Shown: positions 27,026-36,429, numbered from the stretch's first letter. The stretch: DNA of 64,000 nucleotides from an uncultured Alphaproteobacteria bacterium (GCA_902573325.1 CACGJH010000002.1:115207-179206); one strand, 5' to 3'. The notes: generated by a model not told the origin, from the sequence alone. Made by a program: numbers and translations.

Positions 27026-29086
27026 TTAATATTCTAAAACTATAGCTTCATGTATTTGGAATTTATCAATTTTAATATTTATTACCTTAGTATCATTAAT
27101 CTCAATTTTCTTATCTATATTTAAAATAAATATTTTATTTATTTTCTTCTCTAAATTAATAGAAAGTTCAACATTATGAATTTCAGGAACATCTTCAATT
27201 ATTAAACATCTTCCTCTTTGTAATGGAGGAGCATACAAGAGATGAACAACATATCGATTTTTACTTTCTTGATGAAGCAATGTTATTCTCCCAGAACTTG
27301 GCAGACCCTTAGTTTTGATTAATAGATTTTTGTGTAAGTGCCTAATTGTATTTCCAAATAGTTGACGATGAACTTTTGATCCATTTTCTGCATAAATCCT
27401 ATCTAAATCATGAGCAAAAAAAACTGTGTTCTTATATTGTAGTACAGCCGGATAATTTTCTTTATCAAGTTTGTTTGGTGCATATAAGTGTCCATTATAT
27501 TTTTCTAATGTTCGACTAAAATATGGAACTTTAATATCTGCCAGAATATTACTATCCTCAACAACTTCTGATTTAATACCTGGCAAATAAGTTATAAAGG
27601 GAGAGGAAACTAAATTATTTGATAACTCTTTTCTTACTTGTACATAATCCATATCATAATCAGAGGGTCCAATATACTTTGCTCCAACATCAAATATAAA
27701 TTTATCCTTTTTATTATTAAGTGCGCCTTTCCCAATCACAACTAACGTTCCGCCTTTATTCTGAAAATCTTTGAGTTTATTTATTTCTTCTTCTGATAGA
27801 GTATTTGATGAGGGGATAATGATTAATTCAAACTCGTTAATTCTTTCTTGAGAAGCGTTAATACTTACGACTTCGTATTCAATATGCTCTTCCAATAACA
27901 TTCTAGCAACACCATCATCTGCATTGTAAGAACCTGTCAAATAAAGAGCAACATTTGAAAAAGGTTTGCCACCAATTCCATAATCTTCAATTTTTTTTAT
28001 ATATTCAAAAGCAAAACCGACGTTTTTATATGTATCCAAATCCATTTCTCCACTTGGATGAAGATGATCACCAAAATTACATCGTGCACCGTGGGAGATC
28101 ATAGCAGCTGCTTCATATTTTAGTGCTTCAGGATATTTAAAACCTCCAAATTCTCCCCATGAAGTATGAAATTTACCACTCATACCAATTATAGGTTTAT
28201 TTGTATAATTATGAAAATACCTAGACTGAGTTGCTATCTTATCATAGCCACCCCAAGTTGTTGGTAAATCTTCTAAATCATTTTTAGTTGAGTTTTCATG
28301 AACGCGGTATAGTAAATTTTCTTTTCTCTCAAGAACAGTTAAACCATTATAAAATACACTTGCATCTGGTTTCATAGACTGAATATGAGCAGTCATTTTT
28401 TTAGTAAAATTTTTTAGAACAATTTTATTCCAATGAGCATTTACTTCTTCAGGGTTACCGATATCATAACCAGTTTCCTTTATAGATTGCTTACAATTAT
28501 CACAGTAACATTTTAGTTGTGTGAAATGTATATCAAAGAAAAAACCATCCACTTGATAATTTGAACACAATTCAGTAACCACATTTGAAATTAATTCTTC
28601 ATAATTTCCTGAGGGACACATAAATTTCCAATTACAATAAGGTCTAAACTCTTTACTTTTTTTTCTTATCTCTTTATCGCTATGTTGACCGGTACTTGTA
28701 ATTTCTTCAATTTCGTTTCCAGTTTTTTTATTAAACTCAATTATACTTCCATCACTATTTCTTGCGCACCATTCTGGATGAATTTCAGCATCATGTGCTG
28801 ACCATCCGACAGTTAAATATATTGGAGCTTTTACATTAATTTCGTGACAAGCTTCAATTTGTTGACCTAGTAAATCAATATTCAAATTTGGATGAATTTT
28901 TGCATGCTTTACTTTTGTTGGATAATAACACCAACTATGATGACATTTTCCAAAAATATTAATTTGATTAATATGTCCAATTTGTAGAGCTTCTTTAAAT
29001 TGTTCTTTTGAAAAATATTTTCCAACATCAGGAATATGCTCTGATGTGTGAAAATCTAAGTGTATTTGCCTTGATGGTTCATTCAT
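27026..29086 (-). CDS. Alpha-amylase-fold glycoside hydrolase (GHL6-like) with beta-galactosidase trimerisation-like domain
   Basis: Protein of 686 residues in three parts: a TIM-barrel of the hypothetical glycosyl hydrolase 6 type (about 1-370), a class I glutamine-amidotransferase-like domain as in beta-galactosidase trimerisation modules (about 380-470), and a beta-rich C-terminus. Supporting motifs are VDGFFFDIHFT (probable catalytic Asp) followed by the CYCDNC cysteine cluster seen in this family. It has no signal peptide, so it acts on oligosaccharides already imported. It lies between the sulfatase run and the next CUT1 importer. A fucosidase-type activity is possible but unproven. Confidence 0.78.
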   Translation of the reverse strand: MNEPSRQIHLDFHTSEHIPDVGKYFSKEQFKEALQIGHINQINIFGKCHHSWCYYPTKVKHAKIHPNLNIDLLGQQIEACHEINVKAPIYLTVGWSAHDAEIHPEWCARNSDGSIIEFNKKTGNEIEEITSTGQHSDKEIRKKSKEFRPYCNWKFMCPSGNYEELISNVVTELCSNYQVDGFFFDIHFTQLKCYCDNCKQSIKETGYDIGNPEEVNAHWNKIVLKNFTKKMTAHIQSMKPDASVFYNGLTVLERKENLLYRVHENSTKNDLEDLPTTWGGYDKIATQSRYFHNYTNKPIIGMSGKFHTSWGEFGGFKYPEALKYEAAAMISHGARCNFGDHLHPSGEMDLDTYKNVGFAFEYIKKIEDYGIGGKPFSNVALYLTGSYNADDGVARMLLEEHIEYEVVSINASQERINEFELIIIPSSNTLSEEEINKLKDFQNKGGTLVVIGKGALNNKKDKFIFDVGAKYIGPSDYDMDYVQVRKELSNNLVSSPFITYLPGIKSEVVEDSNILADIKVPYFSRTLEKYNGHLYAPNKLDKENYPAVLQYKNTVFFAHDLDRIYAENGSKVHRQLFGNTIRHLHKNLLIKTKGLPSSGRITLLHQESKNRYVVHLLYAPPLQRGRCLIIEDVPEIHNVELSINLEKKINKIFILNIDKKIEINDTKVINIKIDKFQIHEAIVLEY

Positions 29087-29279
29087 TAAAACAGCTTATT
29101 TTATAAATTATTAAAATTAAATAATTTTTTGAAAAAAAATTTAAAGTTTAAAAATTAAGTAATTCTCTAGGTTTTTTTATACTTTGAAACTGGCTCTAAA
29201 AGACAAAAACATTCAAAAAGTATTTATTTTTGGCTCTTTTATGCTAACTTCTTCTTATCTTAATAAGGAGGAATGTAAG
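29087..29279. promoter_or_regulatory. Divergent intergenic region between glycoside hydrolase and binding protein
   Basis: The longest gene-free stretch in the window (193 bases). It is very AT-rich; a TATACT at 29178-29183 could be a -10 for the rightward operon, and AAGGAGG at 29265-29271 is the ribosome site that fixes the next start at 29280. No operator-like inverted repeat stands out. Confidence 0.4.
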
Positions 29280-30563
29280 ATGAAACAATATTTTAGTCGT
29301 ATATGGACTGGATTATTAATTACTTTTTTTTCTTTTTCTTTTATTAGCAGCTCGTATGCTATTGATATAAAACTTTGGGATCTGTCTGGTAGACAAGGTC
29401 AAGATGAGTTTTATGAACTTTTACAAAAAGAAGTAAGTAAATATAATCCAGATATTAATGTTATTGTTACTGAGTGGGAAAACGAGGCATATAAAACTCA
29501 AATTCAACTTGCTCTAAATGGTAACGATGGACCTGATGTCTTCTTTAACTGGTTTGGTGAAGATAGTGCAAGATTAGCAAGAGCTGGTTTAGCACTAGAT
29601 CTTACACCTTACGCTGATATGGAAGGTGGTTATGGAAACTTTATAAGTAAAGGTTGGCAAGATGCTGGTGCAGTAGATGGAAAAATTTATGGTGTTGCTA
29701 ATAAAGCAGTTTCAAAATACTTTTATTACGATCCTGCATTCTTTGATCAGCATAACTTATCTGTTCCTACAACATTTGGAGAGTTAATTGATACTTGTAA
29801 AAGTATTAAAGCAATAGATCCTTCAATCGTTCCATGGCCAATGGGTAATTCTGAAAGATGGAAATTGAATCATGTTATTACTATGCTTAATCAAAGAGTA
29901 GTAGGAGCAGAAAACACAAAAGCAGATTATGCGTTAACTGCACCTGATGATGAATTATTCACAAATCCTAAATATGTTGAAGCTTGGGAAAAAGTTGTTG
30001 AACTAAATGAAAATTGTTTCAATGATGCGCCTAATGCAACTAATCCAGAATTAACTAGATCAATGTTTGCAGCCCAAATTTCACCAATGATGTATTGTGG
30101 AACTTGGTGTGGAGGTATTTTTGCTTCTGAAGGTTTTACAGATTTTAAAATGTTTAGATTTCCACGTGTTGAAGGTGGAGCTGATGATGGAACTGTAGGC
30201 TTTCTAGTTGCAGAAGGATTACAAGTATCGGCAAAAACTAAACATCCAGAAGCAGCAGCTTTAGTAGCATCAATCAATGTATCTGATAATATGGCTTTAG
30301 CAGATGCTGAATTGAGAGGTAGTTTGATATCAAATGCAGCTTTAATTGATCAAATGAAAGATGCTCCTCATTGGTTTACATTTTATGTCAATGATATCGC
30401 TGACAAAAGTGGGCATGTAAATGTTTTAGATGTTCTTTTAGAAGCGAATGTATCTAATGCTTATCTTGATATGGGAACTGAAGTTCTTAATGGAACAAAA
30501 TCTCCTCAAGAGGCAATGGATTTCATTAGAAAAGTTGCTTTAGAAGCTAAAGCAGCAATGTAA
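29280..30563 (+). CDS. CUT1 ABC transporter substrate-binding protein
   Basis: Extracellular solute-binding protein family 1, 427 residues. The track starts at 29184, but AAGGAGG precedes the ATG at 29280, and from there a Sec signal peptide runs MKQYFSRIWTGLL to about SSSYA (residue 27). The mature part begins IDIKLWDLSGRQGQDEFY and includes GNDGPDVFFNWFGED and MMYCGTWCGGIFASEGF. It heads an operon with two permeases, a small unknown protein and a PhyH-like oxygenase. A hairpin follows the stop. Likely ligand: a sugar handled by the adjacent glycoside hydrolase, sulfatases and oxygenase. Confidence 0.87.
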   Translation: MKQYFSRIWTGLLITFFSFSFISSSYAIDIKLWDLSGRQGQDEFYELLQKEVSKYNPDINVIVTEWENEAYKTQIQLALNGNDGPDVFFNWFGEDSARLARAGLALDLTPYADMEGGYGNFISKGWQDAGAVDGKIYGVANKAVSKYFYYDPAFFDQHNLSVPTTFGELIDTCKSIKAIDPSIVPWPMGNSERWKLNHVITMLNQRVVGAENTKADYALTAPDDELFTNPKYVEAWEKVVELNENCFNDAPNATNPELTRSMFAAQISPMMYCGTWCGGIFASEGFTDFKMFRFPRVEGGADDGTVGFLVAEGLQVSAKTKHPEAAALVASINVSDNMALADAELRGSLISNAALIDQMKDAPHWFTFYVNDIADKSGHVNVLDVLLEANVSNAYLDMGTEVLNGTKSPQEAMDFIRKVALEAKAAM

Positions 30564-30576
30564 TATATAAATTAAT

Positions 30577-30603
30577 TTCGGCTATTAAAAATTAATAGCC
30601 GAA
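30577..30603 (+). other. Intra-operon stem-loop after binding-protein gene
   Basis: TTCGGCTATTA (30577-30587) and TAATAGCCGAA (30593-30603) form a perfect 11-bp stem with a five-base loop. There is no T-run after it, so it is better seen as an mRNA-stabilising hairpin than a terminator. Confidence 0.8.
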
Positions 30604-30611
30604 GTTATCAT

Positions 30612-31517
30612 ATGAATAAGACTCAAACAAACTCAGTTGGCTTTTCCTTATCAAGTGATAGGGTTTCTGTAATTATTCTCTTAATCCCAGCGCTTATATT
30701 TTGTACAGTATTTATATTTATTCCTGCATTTTGGGCCATTGTTGGATCCTTTTATAGCTATGGGATGACTTCTCTTAATGATTGGAAATGGGTTGGTTTT
30801 GATAATTATATAAAAGCGTCACAGGATGAATTTTTTTGGATTGCACTAAAAAATAATTTTATAATTGTCTTTGCATCAATCGTCCTGCAAGTAGGTGTAG
30901 GTACAATACTTGCAGCAATCTTAGATCGAGGAATAAAATATGGAAAAGTAATTTTTCGAACTATTATATTTACACCAATGGTTATATCATCTGTTGCAGT
31001 AAGTATAATTTGGTTAATAATTTATGATCCAAATGTTGGAATTTTAAATAGTATATTAAAATCAATAGGTTTGCCTACACCTTCAATGGGTTGGTTGGGG
31101 GATCCCGATATATCTATTTGGATGATTATGATTGTTGCGGGCTGGCAAAATACTGGATTTATGATGGTTTTAATCTTAGCTGGGCTACAAGGAGTTTCTA
31201 AAGAGGTTTATGATGCAGCAGAGATAGATGGTGCAACAGGAGTTAAAGCATTTTGGTACATTACTCTTCCCATGATTAGAAATATTTTAATTGTTGCAAT
31301 ATTGATAACAACAATTGGTGCATTTAAAGTATTCGAATTTGTTTATGTCTTAACGCAAGGTGGTCCATCGAATGCAACTCAAGTATTAGGAACATATATT
31401 TATTTACAAGCATTTAATTTATTGCATATGGGTTATGCTAATGCTTTGTCAGTTGTACTATTAATTATTGCTTTAATTTTAGGTTGGTTTCAACTTAAAG
31501 CAAGTAGGAGAGCCTAG
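30612..31517 (+). CDS. CUT1 sugar ABC transporter permease (MalF/UgpA type)
   Basis: Inner-membrane permease of 301 residues, about six hydrophobic segments, with EAA loop DAAEIDGATGVKAFW before YITLP. The N-terminus (MNKTQTNSVGFSL) is a short polar tail before the first segment. Its stop overlaps the GTG start of the partner permease (TAGTG). It follows the stem-loop after the binding-protein gene. Like the other CUT1 sets here it has no ATPase gene nearby. Confidence 0.87.
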   Translation: MNKTQTNSVGFSLSSDRVSVIILLIPALIFCTVFIFIPAFWAIVGSFYSYGMTSLNDWKWVGFDNYIKASQDEFFWIALKNNFIIVFASIVLQVGVGTILAAILDRGIKYGKVIFRTIIFTPMVISSVAVSIIWLIIYDPNVGILNSILKSIGLPTPSMGWLGDPDISIWMIMIVAGWQNTGFMMVLILAGLQGVSKEVYDAAEIDGATGVKAFWYITLPMIRNILIVAILITTIGAFKVFEFVYVLTQGGPSNATQVLGTYIYLQAFNLLHMGYANALSVVLLIIALILGWFQLKASRRA

Positions 31518-32335
31518 TGAGTAAATTTAAGTTAGCTAATATATTTGCTTACGGTTTTGTGACTCTCTTTAGTATTTATGTACTTTTACCAATAATAGTG
31601 ATGATACTGACCACTTTTAAAACAAGAAGGGAAATTTTTTTAGAACCACTTGGTTTACCAGGTCAATTTAATTTCTCTTCATTTGAAAAAGCATTATCCA
31701 TTGGCCTTGGAGGTTTCATTTTTAATTCTTTCTTGGTTTCATTATTTTCAGTTATTTTAATTGTAATAATCTCAGGAATGGCGGCTTATGTTTTAGCAAG
31801 AATTGATTTTCGAATAAATAGATATGTATATTTATTAATCGTTGCAGGTTTCGCAATACCGCCAGCAGCTGTGCTCGTACCACTCTATGCAACAGTATCA
31901 AATTTAGGTTTATTAAATAGTATATATGGTGTTGTTATGCCATTAACTGCATTTGGGATCCCATTCACAGTTATTCTATTTTATGCTTTTTTTTTAGATT
32001 TTCCAAAAGAAGTTGAGGAAGCAGCTACTATTGATGGTTGTAGCAAAATGCAGATTTTTTTTAGAATTATTATTCCCTTATCTGGTCCAGCTATTGCAAG
32101 TGCAGCAATTTTTCAAACCGTTTGGATCTGGAATGAGTTTCTATTAGCATTAATCATGCTGACATCTGATGAAGTAAAAACTTTGCCTTTAGGATTAATG
32201 AAGTTAAGAGGAGAATGGTCATCAGATTGGCCTTCAATTATGGCTGGACTAACTATAGCAATTTTACCAGTTCTCATAGTGTTCTTGATTTTCCAAAAAT
32301 ACTTTGTAAGATCATTAGCTGGTTTAGGAAAATAA
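31517..32335 (+). CDS. CUT1 sugar ABC transporter permease (MalG/UgpE type)
   Basis: Second permease, 272 residues, GTG start overlapping the stop of the first permease and AGGAGAG upstream as ribosome site. The EAA loop is EEAATIDGCSKMQIFF before RIIIP and the C-terminal FQKYFVRSLAG is typical of MalG-type subunits. It pairs with the permease at 30612 and depends on an ATPase encoded elsewhere. The small gene at 32341 starts five bases after the stop. Confidence 0.87.
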   Translation: MSKFKLANIFAYGFVTLFSIYVLLPIIVMILTTFKTRREIFLEPLGLPGQFNFSSFEKALSIGLGGFIFNSFLVSLFSVILIVIISGMAAYVLARIDFRINRYVYLLIVAGFAIPPAAVLVPLYATVSNLGLLNSIYGVVMPLTAFGIPFTVILFYAFFLDFPKEVEEAATIDGCSKMQIFFRIIIPLSGPAIASAAIFQTVWIWNEFLLALIMLTSDEVKTLPLGLMKLRGEWSSDWPSIMAGLTIAILPVLIVFLIFQKYFVRSLAGLGK

Positions 32336-32340
32336 ATATA

Positions 32341-32619
32341 ATGGCCAAAAGACAAAAAGTTTTAGTTCTGTATTTAAAGTTTCCAAGTTTAGAAGCTGAA
32401 GTTATATCATGGGCTACTTTTGATGGTACGGGAAAAAAACTTCATATGACGGGCGATAGCGATGAACCTCCTTATCCTACAGGCTTAGATGCTTTGCTGG
32501 ATGGATGGAGATTATTTCAGGCCAGCCAAGCTATTCCTGAACACCCAGGTCAAGAATTTAGAACATCTTATTTAAAACATGAATTTTTTTTTGAAAAATT
32601 AGAAGAAGGAGATTTTTAA
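32341..32619 (+). CDS. Small protein of unknown function, linked to PhyH-like oxygenase
   Basis: I do not recognise this 92-residue protein. The track begins at 32215 inside the permease gene; the ATG at 32341 gives MAKRQKVLVLYLKFPS and is preferred. It is soluble, with no signal peptide or membrane segment, and has several aromatic and acidic residues but no cysteine or metal motif. It lies five bases after the permease stop and one base before the PhyH gene, so it is likely co-translated with both. A role as partner or stability factor of that oxygenase is a guess from position only. Confidence 0.7.
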   Translation: MAKRQKVLVLYLKFPSLEAEVISWATFDGTGKKLHMTGDSDEPPYPTGLDALLDGWRLFQASQAIPEHPGQEFRTSYLKHEFFFEKLEEGDF

Positions 32620-32620
32620 T

Positions 32621-33541
32621 ATGCCAAAACTTTTAACAACAGAGCAAATGGCAGAATTTGCTAGTAGTGGATGCTTATTTTTTGATGCACTTATAGACGA
32701 AAAAACAAATAAAGAGTTTTTGGATGATATTGGTCATACTGAAATTGATAAAGTTGATACTGTTCAAGATTATTATAAAAATATAAAAGCAACTAGTAGT
32801 ATCCCTAGAATACCTGCAGGAACACCACTTAAGGATGCTTATCCTAAGAATTCACCACTAGAAAAAATTTTTCAAAATGAAGTTGTTGATGGTGCTATTA
32901 AAAGTTTAGTTGGCGATAGCACAATTATTGATCATCAGTTCCTTCATATAACATTTCCTACTAAATATTTTAAACAGGCAAATCAACGTCAGATGTCTCA
33001 GCAAAATCATCAAGACAGCACAATTGACCCTAGAAACACTTTTGATGTTCAAGTATTTTACTTCCCAACAGAAGTAACTAAGGAAATGGGCGGAACAAGA
33101 TATCATCCTGGTACTCACTTACGTATTGTTAATGAGTTTGGAATTGCAAAATATCAAAATATTAAAGGTCAAAAAAGTATTGTTTGTAAACCAGGTACTA
33201 TAGGTATTTTTCATAATGGTTTGTGGCATGGTGCTGGCGTAAATTTTTCTGAAAATATACGTTACATGTTTAAAGTTAGACTACAACCTACAGAGAAACA
33301 AGAGCTGTTATGGGATCCTGAAAAAAAATATCAACCTTTACCTAATCGTGCTCTGTATTGGACAGATGAAACTAAAGATAAAACCATAAATGATATTTTA
33401 ATGCAGTCTTATCCTTGGCAAGAAGCTGATACAAATAGGCTTGATAAAATAAATGTCGTTAAGTTTTGGAGGTTATTAACTGGTCACAACAAAATGGATG
33501 TTGACTATTGGCTTACAAGAATTGAAAATGAATTATATTAA
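32621..33541 (+). CDS. Phytanoyl-CoA dioxygenase (PhyH) family oxygenase
   Basis: Fe(II)/2-oxoglutarate oxygenase-like protein of 306 residues. Iron ligands are H130 and D132 in NHQDSTID and H203 in LWHGAG, with Arg in IRYMFKVRL for oxoglutarate. It is cytoplasmic. It is the last gene of the CUT1 operon starting at 29280 and is convergent with the sulfatase at 33538 (4-base overlap). It is only weakly similar to the PhyH protein at 15249. Oxidative demethylation or hydroxylation of an imported sugar is plausible; substrate unknown. Confidence 0.8.
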   Translation: MPKLLTTEQMAEFASSGCLFFDALIDEKTNKEFLDDIGHTEIDKVDTVQDYYKNIKATSSIPRIPAGTPLKDAYPKNSPLEKIFQNEVVDGAIKSLVGDSTIIDHQFLHITFPTKYFKQANQRQMSQQNHQDSTIDPRNTFDVQVFYFPTEVTKEMGGTRYHPGTHLRIVNEFGIAKYQNIKGQKSIVCKPGTIGIFHNGLWHGAGVNFSENIRYMFKVRLQPTEKQELLWDPEKKYQPLPNRALYWTDETKDKTINDILMQSYPWQEADTNRLDKINVVKFWRLLTGHNKMDVDYWLTRIENELY

Positions 33542-35043
33542 TTGAAATCTCTTTCATCACCTTTTAGTGGAACAACATCACAAGTTTCTTGATACCATGA
33601 AAGCATTTTATCTTTAAGATCTTTAAGTTCTGAAGCATATTGTGGATCGTCAATAACATTATTAATTTCTCCAGGATCTTCAACTAAATTATAAAGCTCA
33701 TCTTTTTCGTAAGCTCTTTTAATATATTTAAATTTTTTATTTCTGCACATTGTTGCTTTGGTATGCATTAAAATTTCATCCTCTTGACCTTGTAAACTAA
33801 CTCTAGGGTAATAAAGGCCATGGGGCAATTGAAGACTTTGATTTTCACTTGCTTGTCTTTCTAACCTAAGTCTACCACCCTCCGTAAATACTTCTTCTCT
33901 ATGATCATCAGTTTTCTGTTCAATAAAATTTTTAATACTTTTGCCAAAATGCCAATATGAGGGCTCGATATTACTGTAATCATATATGGTTCCCGCAATA
34001 TCAATTAACTCAATCATTGTATCGCTTACACCATTTAATGTATTTTCACTTTTTGGTGGTTTAATAATAAGAGGAACATTCGTAAGACAGTCTTGAAAAG
34101 TATTTTGTGTTTTTTCAACTAAATTATAATCACCTGTAAAGTCACCATGATCAGATAAAAAAATTATCAAAGTATCATCATAAAAATTATTTTCTTTTAG
34201 TTGATTGACTAAAAGTCCAAATTGATAATCTACTCTTGCACACATACCAAGATATACTGCTCGTAATTCATTCCAACGTTCATCGGTCCAATCTTGCATT
34301 CTTTGCCCATCCATAATTCCTTTTAAAAGACTAGGCTTGTCTTCCCAAGTTTTGTATTGATATCTAATAGGTATTACGCTTCGATCAATTGAAGAAAACC
34401 ATGGATCCTCTACACAGTAAGGAGGATGCGGATAACCAAGTGGTAGAAATAAACAGAATGGTTTTTCTTGTTTATAATCTTTTATAAAATCTAATGCTCC
34501 ATAAACCATGGACCAATCATCATCGAAATAAATATCTTTATCTTTTTTATCTAATTTTCCTTTAAAGAAACTATAATAATTATCTCCATCTTCAGGTCCT
34601 CGCCATGTTAAATCTCCTCCATGAGTACCAGGTTGTTGAGAGTAATTCCATTTTTGAAAATCTCTATCAGTTGGTTCAAAATAAATATCACAATGATTAC
34701 GATAACCCTCTTGTCCTGCTATCAAATCATTTTTTCCACCCCACCATATAAAGTAATCTTTATTTTTTAGTTCTGATAAAATGCTAGAGTCTCCTTGGTC
34801 AGTATGTAGCATATAATGCATTGTTCTATGACCATGTACATGTGGATACCAGCCAGTCATAAATGAGCAACGACTTGGTGTACAAACTGTCGCTTGGCAA
34901 AAAGCATTCTTAAATGCAACTGCGTCTTCTTTAATTATATTATCTAAATTAGGAGTTTGTGCGCCTGGATAACCAAGATATCCAAGCATATCTCCTCTCC
35001 ATTGATCTGGATTAAATATAATGATGTTTGGTTTATTTTTCAT
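33538..35043 (-). CDS. Sulfatase (family S1), cytoplasmic
   Basis: Sulfatase of 501 residues with signature CTPSRCSFMTG (C54 for formylglycine), NPDQWRGDMLG as N-terminal metal site and LSDHGDFTGD later. A stretch WHFGKSIKNF and EGGRLRLERQ lies in the C-terminal half. No signal peptide is visible (MKNKPNIIIFNPDQ). It is alone on the minus strand, divergent from the third CUT1 importer and convergent with the PhyH gene, so it may serve either. It is the fifth sulfatase in the window and distinct from the other four. Confidence 0.88.
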   Translation of the reverse strand: MKNKPNIIIFNPDQWRGDMLGYLGYPGAQTPNLDNIIKEDAVAFKNAFCQATVCTPSRCSFMTGWYPHVHGHRTMHYMLHTDQGDSSILSELKNKDYFIWWGGKNDLIAGQEGYRNHCDIYFEPTDRDFQKWNYSQQPGTHGGDLTWRGPEDGDNYYSFFKGKLDKKDKDIYFDDDWSMVYGALDFIKDYKQEKPFCLFLPLGYPHPPYCVEDPWFSSIDRSVIPIRYQYKTWEDKPSLLKGIMDGQRMQDWTDERWNELRAVYLGMCARVDYQFGLLVNQLKENNFYDDTLIIFLSDHGDFTGDYNLVEKTQNTFQDCLTNVPLIIKPPKSENTLNGVSDTMIELIDIAGTIYDYSNIEPSYWHFGKSIKNFIEQKTDDHREEVFTEGGRLRLERQASENQSLQLPHGLYYPRVSLQGQEDEILMHTKATMCRNKKFKYIKRAYEKDELYNLVEDPGEINNVIDDPQYASELKDLKDKMLSWYQETCDVVPLKGDERDFN

Positions 35044-35169
35044 TAAAAATTTTTGATTAATCTTACAGCATAAATAAATGGTTTTAAGCCTAAAAATTGC
35101 CTTTTTTAGTTTAAAAAAATCCCTTTAGTGTTATAAATTTCTTACTACGATAATCTTAGGGAGGATTAA
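35044..35169. promoter_or_regulatory. Divergent promoter region between sulfatase and binding protein
   Basis: A 126-base AT-rich region must carry the start signals of both genes. GGGAGG at 35159-35164 is the ribosome site of the binding protein. TTATAAAT and TAATCT upstream are possible -10 elements, but no -35 is convincing. Confidence 0.4.
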
Positions 35170-36420
35170 ATGAAATTATTACTAAAAATATTTTTCTCAC
35201 TAACTATTTTGATGTCATTTAGTTCTGTTAAAGCAGATACTATAAAGTGGCTTCACTTATTTGGTGAAGACTCAAGTTCATATGCTAACATGGTTAGGGC
35301 TGTTGAAGAATTTGAAGCTAAAACAGGACACACTGTTGTTATGCAGTATTTAGAAAATGAATCATTCAAAGCAAAGTTACCTACGATGCTTCAATCAAAT
35401 GATAGACCAGATATATTTTATAGCTGGAGTGGTGGAGTTATGTATGATCAAGCCAGAGCTGGTTTTTTAAGAGATATCTCCAATGTTGTACCAGATAGTT
35501 ATTTGGATACTGTTAGTGCAGCAGCAGCAGATGCTTTTACATTTGAAGGTCAAAGAGTAGGTTTACCTTTACAAGTATCGCAAGTTGCTTGGTGGTATAA
35601 TAAAGATCTTATCAATCAAGCCGGAGTTGACGTTTCAGCCATCAAAGAATGGGATGATTTAATTAGTGCTGTAAAACAAATCAAAGCAGCAGGAATTACT
35701 CCTATTTGTATGGGTGGTAAAGATAAATGGCCTGTTCACTTTCTTTGGACACACCTCCACATAAGAAATGGTGGAAAAGAATTGTTTCTTGAATCACTTA
35801 ATAATGGTGGTTGGGATAGACCAGAATACTTAAAATCAGGTGAGCAAATGCTCGAGCTAGTTGCTTTAGAACCTTTTCAAAAAGGATTTTTATCACACAC
35901 TTGGCCAGATCAAGCAGGTTTTTTTGGAGACGGTAAATGTGCAATGGCACTTATGGGTAACTGGATGTATGGTTCTCAAAAAGCTAACAGTTCAAGTGGT
36001 GAAGGTTTAGGAGATGATAATATGGGAATGTTTAATATGCCAATGACGAGTGGTGGTCTCGGTGATGCTGGGGACACACTTGGCGGTATAAATGGTTGGT
36101 TATTCTCAAGTAGTGCTCCTGACTCAGCAGTTGAATTTATTATGCATTATGTATCTCTTGATATTCAAAAAGATGATGCAGGAAAAGGTGCTTATATACC
36201 TATCGTGAAAGGTGCTGATGTATCTCTTACAAATCCTTTCTTGCAACAAGTTGCACAAAATATCTCCAACTCAGAATATCATCAAATATTTTATGATCAG
36301 TTCTTGGGTGCAGATATTGGTAGGGTTGTTAATGACGTATCTACTGATTTAGCGGCAGGAATTATTACTCCTGAAGAAGCTACTCAAGCTGTTCAAGAAG
36401 CTTGGGAATTTAATCAATAA
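35170..36420 (+). CDS. CUT1 ABC transporter substrate-binding protein
   Basis: Extracellular solute-binding protein family 1, 416 residues, with a Sec signal peptide ending at about residue 22 (SSVKA). The mature part starts DTIKWLHLFGEDSS and contains QSNDRPDIFYSWSGG, GKCAMALMGNW and an Ala-rich hinge. It resembles binding proteins for oligosaccharides and ThuE-type alpha-glucoside importers. It heads an operon of two permeases, a Gfo/Idh/MocA protein, a ThuA-like protein and xylose isomerase. A hairpin follows the stop. Ligand inferred only as a sugar. Confidence 0.87.
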   Translation: MKLLLKIFFSLTILMSFSSVKADTIKWLHLFGEDSSSYANMVRAVEEFEAKTGHTVVMQYLENESFKAKLPTMLQSNDRPDIFYSWSGGVMYDQARAGFLRDISNVVPDSYLDTVSAAAADAFTFEGQRVGLPLQVSQVAWWYNKDLINQAGVDVSAIKEWDDLISAVKQIKAAGITPICMGGKDKWPVHFLWTHLHIRNGGKELFLESLNNGGWDRPEYLKSGEQMLELVALEPFQKGFLSHTWPDQAGFFGDGKCAMALMGNWMYGSQKANSSSGEGLGDDNMGMFNMPMTSGGLGDAGDTLGGINGWLFSSSAPDSAVEFIMHYVSLDIQKDDAGKGAYIPIVKGADVSLTNPFLQQVAQNISNSEYHQIFYDQFLGADIGRVVNDVSTDLAAGIITPEEATQAVQEAWEFNQ

Positions 36421-36429
36421 TATAAATAT

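Noticed and set aside
29927-30277. Minus-strand ORF of 116 aa
   Set aside because: Antisense to the binding-protein gene; no ribosome site or family match.
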